DNA of 64,000 bases from the NCBI GenBank assembly GCA_026826555.1, contig JAKSZT010037198.1:5561514-5625513 (forward strand). The letters run 5' to 3'. Shown here piece by piece: positions 55,100-64,000 of this stretch. The position numbers and the translations under genes were made by a program. Within the stretch, counting starts at the first letter, position 1, and every line of letters starts with the position of its first letter. The stretch is from Tolypeutes matacus (Eukaryota > Chordata > Mammalia > Cingulata > Chlamyphoridae). Below the pieces are notes generated by a model. That model searched no databases and had not been told where the DNA came from. It was given only the letters and a program-made list of their open reading frames with translations.

Positions 55100-58023
55100 G
55101 AGAGAGCTAAACTCAAAGATTTAACTGAACAACTATAGAAACTAGAAAAAGGATGGCAAACCAATCCCAAAGCAAGCAGAAGGAAAGAAATAATAAAGAT
55201 TAGAGCAGAAATAAATGAAAATGAGAACAGAAAAACAATAGAGAAAATCAACAAAACCAAAAGCTGGTTCTTTGAGAAGATCAATAAAATTGACAAACCC
55301 CTCGCTAGACTAACAAAAATAAGAGAGAAGATGTAAATAAATACAATCAGAAATGAAAGGGGGAAGTTACAAATGACCTCACAGAAATAAAAAGAATCAT
55401 AAGAGGATATTATGAGAAACTATATGCCAACAAACTAGACAACCTGGATGAAATGGACAAATTTCTAGAAACGCACAACCAACCTATACTGACGCTACAA
55501 GAAATACAAGAACTTAACAAACCAATCACAATTAAGGAGATTGAATCCATCATCAGAAATCTCCCAGCAAAGAAAAGGCCAGGACCAGATGGGTTACAGG
55601 TGAATTCTACAAAGCATTTCAAAAAGAATTAACACCAGTCCTGTTTAAACTCTTCCAAAAAATTGAAGAGGAGGGAAAATTACCCAACACATTTTATGAA
55701 GCCAACATCACCCTAATACCAAAGCCAGATAAAGATTCCACAAGAAAAGAAAATTACAGATCAATCTCTCTAATGAACATAGATGCAAAAATTCCTAACA
55801 AAATACTTGCAAAAAGAACCCAACAGCATATCAAAAGACTTATACTACGTGACCAAGTGGGATTTATTCCTGGTATGCAAGGCTGGTTCAACATAAGAAA
55901 ATCAATCAATGTGATATACCACATTAACAAATTGAAGGAAAAAAACCACATGATCATCTCAATAGATGCAGAAAAGGCATTCGACAAAATCCAGCATCCT
56001 TTTTTGATAAAAACACTTCAAAAGATAGGAATAAAAGGAAAATTCCTCAATATGATAAAAGGCATATATGAAAAACCCACAGCCAACATCATACTCAATG
56101 GGGAAAGGTTGAAAGCTTCCCCTCTAAGATCAGGAACGAGACAAGGATGCCCACTGTCACCATTGTTATTCAACATTGTACTAGAAGTTCTAGCTAGGGC
56201 AAATTAGACAAGACAAAAAGATTAAAGGTGACCAAAGAGGAAAAGAGGAAGTAAAACTCTCACTGTTTGTGGATGACATGATCCTGTACTTAGAAAATCC
56301 TGAAGTATCCACAGCAAAGCTACTTGAACTAATAAGTGAGTTCAGCAAAGTGGCAGGATACCAGATCAACACGCAAAAATTGGTAATGTTTTTGTACACT
56401 AGTACTGAACAATCTGAGGAGGAAATCAGGAGGAAAATTCCATTTTCAATAGCAACAAAAAGACTCAAATACCTAGGAGTTAATTTAACCAAAGAAGTAC
56501 AGGACCTATATGCAGAAAACTACAAAACAATGCTAAAAGAAATTTAAAAAGACCTAAACAAATGGAAAGACATTCCGTGTTCATGGATTGGAAGAATAAA
56601 TATCGTGAAGGTTTCAATCTTGCCCAAACTGATTTATAGATTCAATGCAATACCAAAATCCCAACAGCTTACTTTACAGAATTAGAGAAGGCAATTACCA
56701 AATTCATCTGGAAGGGTAAGTGCACCCAAATAGCCAAAAGCATTCTAAAAAAGAAGAGCAACATGGGAGGAATTTCTCTGCTTGACCTTGAAACATATTA
56801 CAAAGCTACAGTGGTCAAAACAGCATGGTACTGGCATAAAGATAGACACATCGATCAGTGGAATAGAATTGAGAATCCAGAAATATACCTTCACCTATAC
56901 AGTCAACTGGTTTTTGACAAACCTACCCAAGCCCATGCTAGTGAGAAAAAAACAGTCTCTTCAACAAATGGTGTTGGGAGAACTGGATATATATCTATAA
57001 CCAAAAGAATGAAAGAGGACCCCTATCTCACCCCCTATACAAGAATCAACTCAAAATGGATCAAAGACTAAATGTAAAAGCCAGGACCATAAAACTACTA
57101 GAAGAAAATGTAGGGAAACATCTTCAAGACCTTGTAGTAGGTGGTGGTTTCATGGACCTTACACCCAAAGCACGTGCAACAAAAGAAAAAATAGATAAAT
57201 GGGATCTCCTCAAAATTAAACACTTTTGCACCTCACAGGACTTTGTCAGAAGGGTGAAAAGGCAGCCAACTCAATGGGAAAAAATATTCTGAAATCACAT
57301 ATCTGATAAGGGCTTAATATCCAGGATATATAAAGAGATGTTACAACTCAACAATAAAAAGACAAACGACCCAATTAAAAAACGGCCAAAAGACTTGAAT
57401 AGACATTTCTCCAAAGAAGAAATACAAATGGCAAAAAAACACATGAAGAAATGCTCAACATCACTCATGATTAGGGAAATGCAAATCAAAACTATAATGA
57501 GATATCATTTCACACCTATCAGAATGGCCACTATTAAAAAGAGAACTACAAGTGTTGGAGAGGATGTGGAGAGATAGGAACACTTCTTCACTGTTGGTGG
57601 GAAGGCAGAATGGTACAACCACTATGGAGGACTGTTTGGCAGTTCCTAAAGAAGTTGAATATAGACTTGCCATGTGACCCTGCAATACCACTACTGGGTA
57701 TATACCCAGAAGAACTGAGAACAGTGACACGAATAGACATCTGCACACCGATGTTCATAGCAACATTATTCACTGTTGCCAAAAGCTGGAAACAACCTAG
57801 GTGTCCATCAACAGATGAATGGAGAAACAAACTGTGGTCTATTCACACGATGGAATATTATGCAGCTGTAAGAAGAAATGAAGTCGTAAAGCATATGACA
57901 ACATGGGTGAACCTGGTGGACATTATGTTGAGTGAAGCAAGGCAGACACAAAGGACAAATACTGTGTGGATGCGTTACTATGAACCAAATATATTGTGTA
58001 ACATATTGTTTGATTCCAAATAA
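54064..58023 (+). pseudogene. L1-B ORF2 remnant
   Basis: From ATG at 54064: endonuclease (NVNGLNSPIKRY near 54110, LQETHL near 54190, GDFNTPL near 54490, SRIDHMLGH near 54665; the SDH triplet reads SNH). A SINE follows at 54990. RT at 55400-56300 includes [12 protein letters not shown] near 55960, [15 protein letters not shown] near 56135 and F-V-DD near 56268. The C-terminal region runs to a stop at 58023 (HTMEYYAAVRRNE near 57850). Frameshifts near 54205 and 56200 and several stops break it, but long stretches remain open. Confidence 0.9.
54990..55090 (+). mobile_element. Short, well-preserved DAS-SINE monomer
   Basis: An ~82-nt head with box A (GTGGCTCAAAAGG) and a perfect box B (GGTTCGATCC) is followed by a pure A run of about 27, with TSD AAAAAAGAAGAGAG at 54976-54989 and 55091-55104. 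It lacks the long body seen in other copies. The uninterrupted tail and intact promoter suggest recent insertion. Confidence 0.92.
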
Positions 58024-58148
58024 ATATTTATATGTATCCATTACATTTAATTGAGAAATGTATATATTTCTTCATCTGTGTTTACTTTTTAGTTTTTAAT
58101 TGTTTATATTTTCAATTATTAAATGTACAAAATAAAGTTTAAAAAAAT

Positions 58149-58277
58149 TAGTGGAGCTGGGTATCAGGGTGGGGGGTATGTTAGAGCTCTCTATAGGTTT
58201 TTTTTATTATTTTTGCAACTGTTCTGTAAGTTTGAAATTATTTCAAAATAAAAAGTTTCAGGAAAAAAAAAAACAAA
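58149..58277 (+). mobile_element. L1-B 3' transduced segment
   Basis: Between L1-B's own AATAAA/A-tail (58131-58148) and a second AATAAA (58247) with A-tail lies about 110 bp. It resembles an old L1M 3' terminus (GCAACTGTTCTGTAAG, GAAATTATTTCAAAATAAAAAG). It is inside the TSDs. Confidence 0.85.
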
Positions 58278-61200
58278 AACAAAACCAAAACCTGGTTCTA
58301 TGAGAAGATCAATAAAATTGACAACCCCCTAGGTAGAATAACAAAGAAAAAAAAGAGAGAAGATGGAAATAAATACAACCAAAAATGAAAGGGGGGATGT
58401 TACAACTGACCCCACAAAAATAAAAAGAATCATAATGAAAAACTGTATGCCAACAAACTAGACAACCTAGACGAAATGGACAAATTCCTAGAAATGCACA
58501 AACAACCTACACTGATGCTACAAGAAATACAAAAACTTAACAAATCAATCACATTTAAAGAGATTGAATCTGTCGTCAAAAATCTCCCAACAAAGAAAAG
58601 TCCAGGACCAGATGGCTTCACAGGTGAATTCTACCAAGCATTCTGAAAAGAGTTAACACCAATCCTGTTTTAACTCTTCCAAAAAAATTGAAGAGGAGGG
58701 AATATTACCCAACACATTTTATGAATCCAACATCACCCTAATACCAAAGCCAGATAAAGATACTACAAGAAAAGAAAATTACAGACCAATCTCTCTAATG
58801 AATATAGATGCAAAAATTCTCAACAAAATACTTGCAAATAGAATCCAATAGCATATCAAAAGACTCATACATCACGACCAAGTGGAATTTATTCCTGGTA
58901 TGCAAGTCTGGTTCAACATAAGAAAATCAATCATTGTAATACACCACATTAACAAATGGAAGGAAAAAACCTACATGATCATCTCAGTTGACACAGAAAA
59001 GGCATTTACAAAATCCAGCATCCTTTTTTTTTTTTTTTAATAGCACTTCAAAAGATAGGAATAGAAAGAAAATTCCTCAATATGATAAAAGGCATATATG
59101 AAAAACCCACAGCCAACATCATACTCAATGGAGAAAAGTTGAAAGCTTTCCTTCTAAGATCAGGAACAAGACAAGGATGCCCACTGCCACCATTGTTATT
59201 CAACATTGTACTAGAAGTTCTAGCTAGGGCAATTAGACAAGAAAAAAACATTAAAGGCATCCAAATAGGAAAAGAGGAAATAAAACTCTCACTATTTGTG
59301 GATGACATGATCCTGTATTAGAAAATTCTGAAGTATCCACGACAAAGCTTATTTGCACTAATAAATGAGTTCAGCAGAGTGGCAGGATACAAGATCAACA
59401 TGCAAAAATCAGTAATGTTTTTGTTCACTAGTACTGAACAATCTGAGGAGGAAATTGGGAAAATTCCATTTACAATAGCAACAAAAATATTCAAATCCCT
59501 AGAAATTAATTTAACCAAAGTAGTACAGGAACTATATGCAGAAAACTACAAAATAGTGATAAAATAAATCAATGAAGACCTAAACAAATGGAAAGACCTA
59601 CCGTGTTCATGGATTAGAAGACTAAATATTGTGAAGATACCAATCCTACCCAAACTGATATTCAATGCAATACCAATCAAAATTGCAACAGCCTACTTTA
59701 CAGAATTAGAAAAGGTAATTACCAAATTCATTTGGGAGGAATAGTGCACCCGAATAGCCAAAAGCATTCTAAAAAAGAAGAGTGAGTGACATGGGAGGAA
59801 TTTCACTGCCTGACCTTGAAACATATTACAAAGCTACAGTGGTCAAAACGGCATGGTACTGGCATAAAGATAGACACATTGATCAGTGGAATAGCATTGA
59901 GAATCCAGAAATAAACCCTCACATTTACAGTCAAATGGTTTTTGACAAACCTACCAAGTCCATGTTAATGGGACAAAACAGTCTCTTCAACAAATGGTGC
60001 TGGGAGAACTGGATATCTATAACGAAAAGAATGAAAGAGGACCCTTATATCACTCCCTATGTGAGAATCAACTCAAAATGGATCAAAGGCTAAATAAAAA
60101 AGCCAGCACCATAAAAAACTAGTAGAAGAAAATGTAGGGAAACATCTTCAAGACTTTGTAGTAGATGGTGGTTTCTTGGACCTTACACCCAAAGCATATG
60201 CAACAAAAGAAAAAATAGATAAATGGGATCTCCTCAAAATTAAACACTTTTGCACCTCACAGGAGTTTGTCAAAAGGGTGAAAAGGCAGCCGACTCAATG
60301 AGAGAAAATATTTGGAAATCACAAATCCGATAAGGGTTTAATATCCAGGATATATAAATAGATGTTACAACTCAACAATAAAAAGCCAAACAACCTGATT
60401 AAAAAAAGGGCAAAAGACTTGAATAGACATTTGTCCAAAGAAGAAATACAAATGGCAAAAAAAAATACATGAAAAAAATGCTCAACATCACTAATGATTA
60501 TGAAATGCAAATCAAAACTACAATGAGATATCATCTCACACCTACCAGAATGGCCATTATTAAGACAGAGAATTATAAGTGCTAGAGAGGTTGTGGAGAG
60601 ATAGGAACACTTATTCACTGTTGATGAGAATGCAGAATTGTACAGCCACTGTGGAGGACTGTTTGGCAGTTCCTAAAGAAGTTGAGTATAGACTTGCCAC
60701 ATGACCCTGCAATACCACTACTGGGTATATACCCAGAAGAACTGAGAACAGTGACACGAACGGACATCTGCACACCTATGTTCATAGCGGCGTTATTCAC
60801 GATTGCCAAAAGCTGGAAACAACCAGGTGTCCATCAACCGATGAATTGATAAACAAACTGGTATATTCACATGATGGAATATTATGCAGTTGTAAAGAAA
60901 TGAAGTTGTAGAACATGTGACAACGTGGATGAACCCGGAGGACATTATGTTGTATGAAGCAAGCCAGACAGAAAAGGCCAAATATTGTATGATTGTGTTA
61001 CTATGGACCAAATATATTGTGTAACATATTGTATGATAGAAAAAAAAATTTAATATGTATCCAGTACATTTAATTGAGAAATGTATGTTTTTATGTTTTT
61101 TTATTCAACTCTATTCTATTTATTTTTTAATTATTTATATTTTCAATTATTAAATGTACAAAATAAAGTTAAAATGAAAGATCCTCTTAAGATGAGCTGA

Positions 61201-61485
61201 TAAGTATTTTCTATTTTCTTATGCAATTTTTGTAATATTGGCACTAATTCTTCATTAAAATTTTGGTGGACTACATGAGTTAAGCTCTCTGGGCCTGGTG
61301 TTTTCTTTGTGATAAGTTTTCTAGATATGATTATTTTTCCTTTAGTAGATATATTACTACTCAGATTTTCTATATCTTTTCATGTCTGTTTAGATACATT
61401 GTGCTTTTCTAGGAATCATTACCAGTCTTCACATTTTCAAAATAATTGGCATGAGGTTGTCCTAATACCCTTTTATTACCTTTTT

Positions 61486-61779
61486 AAAAAAAGATGTATT
61501 TATTTATTTATTCCCGCCCCCTTGCTGCTTGTGTTCATCGTCTGCTTTCTGTGTTCATTCGCTGAGCTTTTCCTCTGTGTCTGCTTATCTGCTTTTATTG
61601 TGTTATCTTGCTGCGCCAGCTCTCCGTGGGCACAGGCTGTCACCTCTCCTTGGGCGCGGGCAGTCAGCTCTCCATGGGCGTTGACCAGCTTGCCCTCACT
61701 AGGAGGCCCCGGGAACCGGACCCAGGGCCTTCCATATGGTACACGGGAGCCCAAGCACTTGAGCCACATCCGCTTCCCC
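61486..61779 (-). mobile_element. DAS-SINE with extended body, minus strand
   Basis: It is flanked by CTTTTATTACCTTTTT (61470-61485) and TTTTTATTGCCTTTTT (61780-61795). The head on the minus strand starts GGGGAAGCGGATGTGGCTCA. The body contains a short tandem of GCGGGCAGTCAGCTCTCC-like units. Confidence 0.9.
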
Positions 61780-62021
61780 TTTTTATTGCCTTTTTAATGA
61801 CTGTATTTGTAATGTCCACTTTTAAATTCCTATTGGTTATTTGTGTCTCATCTTTTTTTCTGATAAGTCTCCCCAAGAGTTTATCAATTTTATTATTAAA
61901 AAATAATTTTTTGGCTCTGTGCATACTTTATATTGTATATTTGTCTTCTACTTTATTAATTTCATCCTTAGTTTCCTTCATTATACTGTTTTTGGATTCA
62001 ATTTTTTTATTCAAGAAAAGT

Positions 62022-62090
62022 TTTTTTAAATGAGGTACTGGGGATTGAACATGGGAAGCAGGCGCTCAACCACTGAGCTACATCCGCTCC
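62022..62090 (-). mobile_element. DAS-SINE monomer, minus strand
   Basis: GGGGAGCGGATGTAGCTCAG on the minus strand with box B-like GTTCAATCCCC and an A-rich end. It abuts the next SINE. Confidence 0.85.
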
Positions 62091-62104
62091 CCTCTATTCT
62101 TTTT

Positions 62105-62372
62105 TTTTTTTAAATATTTATTTTATTTATTTATTTCCTCTCCCCTCATTGTTTGTGCTCACTTCACTCTGTGTCTGTTCCTTGTGTCCTCTCCTTTTTT
62201 TTTTTTTTTTTAGGAGGCACTGGGAACCGTACCCGGGAAGAAGGCTCCCAACCTCTTGAGCCACATCCACTCCCTTTAATGTTTTTTGTTTTTTTTTTTA
62301 CCGGGAGGTCCCGGGGATCGAATCCAGGTCCCTCCATATGGACGCCCAACCACCTGAGCCACATCTGCCCTG
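62105..62372 (-). mobile_element. Multi-unit DAS-SINE, minus strand
   Basis: It is enclosed by CCTCTATTCTTTTT at 62091-62104 and 62373-62386. At least two tRNA-like heads (near 62275 and 62365) and a T16 tract at 62199 indicate either a dimer or SINE-in-SINE insertion. Confidence 0.85.
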
Positions 62373-62504
62373 CCTCTATTCTTTTTGACTTCTTGATATA
62401 GATGCTTAGATCACAGATTTTCTGCCTTTCTTCTTTACTAATCAATTTTTTTCTCAGGTTAGCTTTAGCTGTATTCCACAAATTTCGATATGTGGTATAT
62501 GTTT

Positions 62505-63200
62505 TTTACGACTTTATGGGGGTATAATTGATCTATAATAAACTACACATATTTAAAGTGTACAATTTGATAAGGCTTGACACATGTATGTACCTGTGAA
62601 ACTATTACTACAATCACAGTGATGAACATATTTATCTCTCCCCAAAGTTTCCTCATGTTCCATTGTTATCCATCGCTCTTTCTTCCATCCTACCATCCCC
62701 AGGCAACCACTGATCTGCTTTCTGTTACTACAGAATAGTCTGCATTTTCTAGAATTTTACATAAATTCTCATACAGAATGTATTCTTTTTTTGTCTGGCT
62801 TCCTTGACTCAGCATAATTATTTTGCGATTCGTACGTGCTGTCGTATATAAAATAGTTAATTTATTTTTATTGCAAAATAATTTCCCATTGTATGGATAT
62901 GCCACAATTTGTTTATCCATTTACCTGTTGATGGACATTTGGGTTGATTCCAGTTTTTGGCATTTACAACTTAAGCTGCTGTTAACATTTGTGTACAAGT
63001 CTTTGTGTAGACATTGCTGTAATTTCTTTTGGGAAAATATCTAGATATAGAACAGCTAAGACATGTGGTATATGTTTAACATTTTAAGAAACTGCCAAAA
63101 TGATCAGTAGTTGAAAATTCCATTTGCTCCACATCCTTACCAACACTTGATATTGTCAGTCATTTTAATTCTGCCCATTCCAGTGTGTGTGTAGTGGTGT
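62505..63200 (-). mobile_element. Ancient L1 3' end
   Basis: Minus-strand 3' UTR (GTATAATTGATCTATAATAAACTACACAT) and ORF2 end (TTTTTGTCTGGCTTCCTTGACTC; GTTGATGGACATTTGGGTTG). Strongly diverged. Confidence 0.75.
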
Positions 63201-63209
63201 CTCATGTAT

Positions 63210-63990
63210 GTGTGTGTAATTTTTAATACATTTAATTTTAGAATAGGTTTAGATTTACAGAAAAGTTATAAAGATAGTACGGAGAGACCTGTATATTCCT
63301 TTCTCAGTTTTTCCTATTGTTAACATCTTATATTACTAAGGTGCATAAGTAACAACTAAGAAACCAACATGGGTACATTACCATTGTTTAAACCCACATT
63401 TTTTTTGGCTTTCACTAATGTTTCCCCAATGTCCTTTTCTGTTCAAGGATATCATTCAGGGTACCGCTTATATTTTAGTTATCATTTCTCCTAACCCTCC
63501 TCTAGTATGTGACAGTTTCTCACACTTTCCCTGTGTTTGATGATCTTGACAGTTTTGAAGAGTAATGGTGGGGTATTTTGTAGAATGTCCCTCAGTTTGG
63601 GTTTGTTTTATTTTTTTTCTCATGGTTTGACTAGGGTTATGGGTTTGGGGGAGAAAGACTGCAGAAGTGAAGTGCCATTATCATCGCATCACATCAAGGA
63701 TACATGCTATCAACATGCCTTATCATTGATGCTGTAACTTTGATCACCTGCCCAAGGTAGTGTTTCTCTAGTATAAAGTTATTCCCCCCTTTACACTTTT
63801 ATACTCTATTCTTTAGAAATAAGTCACTAAGCACAGCCCACACACAAGAGGGGGAGAGTTTAGCTCTACCACCTGGAGAGGGGAGTATCTGCATAAATTA
63901 TTTAGATTCTTCTGTAAGGGAAATCTGTCTCTTCCCCAACATTTATTTATTTATTCAATCACTTATTTATTTCATTTTGGACTCTTGGAT
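63210..63990 (-). mobile_element. Ancient L1-type 3'UTR fragment
   Basis: Blocks such as TTAGATTTACAGAAAAGTTATAAAGATAGTAC, GATGATCTTGACAGTTTTGAAGAGTA, and GTAGAATGTCCCTCAGTTTGGG occur in this order in old mammalian L1 3' UTRs as I remember them. The element continues past the window. Confidence 0.6.
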
Positions 63991-64000
63991 ATTTATTTTA

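Larger units (their letters stand above)
51676..58277 (+). mobile_element. L1-B: full-length L1 inserted in L1-A ORF2, with 3' transduction
   Basis: It begins AGACTTCCGGGAAGATGGCAG and contains a 5' UTR to 52789, ORF1 52790-53982, ORF2 54064-58023, and a short 3' UTR with AATAAA at 58131. It continues through a second, non-L1-B segment to a second A-tail at about 58263-58277. An 18-bp TSD AACAAAACCAAAA(G/C)CTGG (51658-51675 and 58278-58295, one mismatch) encloses everything. Two SINEs (53006, 54990) interrupt it. Confidence 0.93.
49441..61040 (+). pseudogene. L1-A ORF2 remnant in two blocks
   Basis: The start codon is lost (ATAGTGGAAG). The endonuclease N-terminus at 49476-49694 keeps NMNGLNSPIKRY and the catalytic Glu in LQETHL. 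After the SINE, 51170-51675 covers the rest of that domain. The frame is cut by L1-B and resumes at 58296: RT at 58500-59330 (SPGPDGF..; [13 protein letters not shown] near 59300) and the C-terminus to about 61040. Many stops and frameshifts. Confidence 0.87.
47219..61177 (+). mobile_element. L1-A: full-length plus-strand L1, split by L1-B
   Basis: It begins GGACTTCTGAGAAGATGGC, where the first ~24 bp are tandemly repeated (47219 and 47243), and ends AAATGTACAAAATAAAGTTA near 61171. An imperfect TSD AAGA(C/T)CCTCTT is at 47208-47218 and 61178-61188. The order is 5' UTR to ~48405, ORF1, ORF2, short 3' UTR. Three insertions split it: a SINE (47989-48176), a SINE plus L1 end (49988-51167) and L1-B (51676-58277). 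Without them it is about 6 kb, the normal L1 length. Confidence 0.9.
61189..62500 (-). mobile_element. Ancient L1, right half (host of L1-A)
   Basis: Continuation of the element at 43946-47207, RT region upstream (for example CTCTCTGGGCCTGGTGTTTTC). SINEs at 61486, 62022 and 62105 interrupt it. Confidence 0.75.

Overview
This window is repeat-dense mammalian genomic DNA, almost certainly from an armadillo (Dasypus, Xenarthra). The diagnosis rests on more than fifteen copies of a tRNA-like SINE (box A near GTGGCTCA, box B near GGTTCGATCC, A-rich tail, monomers and dimers) that matches the published armadillo DAS-SINE family. They sit among several L1 families and older mammalian repeats (L2, MIR, an MLT2-like LTR, a hAT-type DNA element). 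I find no functional host protein-coding gene. The long open frames are retroelement remnants or chance. There is one 400-N assembly gap (13544-13943).

Layout. 1-6000: L2, MIR and hAT fragments, an MLT2-like LTR, a dimeric SINE and a 5'-truncated L1 end. 6007-8741: an ERVL/MaLR-type LTR element with a 5' LTR, primer-binding-like site, one gag-like reading frame broken by a SINE and three TGA stops, a 60-bp tandem repeat, a polypurine tract and a truncated 3' LTR. 8742-11800: mostly unique sequence, then L2 with an embedded MIR. 11867-15720: a minus-strand L1 carrying a second L1 (with the N gap) and a SINE. 16020-17135: a class I (gamma-type) ERV env remnant and LTR. 17136-24006: a minus-strand L1 lacking its 3' end but keeping a 5' UTR with about ten ~110-bp tandem monomers; a solo LTR and two truncated L1 ends are inserted in it. 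24034-24197: a full-length, nearly perfect U1 snRNA retrocopy with poly(A) and target-site duplication (TSD).

24345-28837: older L1 and unique DNA. 28838-40062: a near-full-length minus-strand L1 containing SINEs, a truncated L1 end and a processed BTBD1 pseudogene (33125-36437) that has its own SINE. 40105-43950: older L1, a retroposed 3' UTR-like fragment and unique DNA. 43950-64000: an ancient minus-strand L1 split by a plus-strand L1 (L1-A, 47219-61177). L1-A is itself split by a second plus-strand L1 (L1-B, 51676-58277), which carries a 3' transduction. SINEs interrupt every layer.

The genes do not work together as a pathway. The common theme is L1 machinery acting in trans and in cis: L1, SINE, U1 and BTBD1 insertions share TSDs and A-rich tails, and several reuse the same target sequence. 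The nested order gives a relative chronology. All family names come from recall of consensus features, not from a database search.
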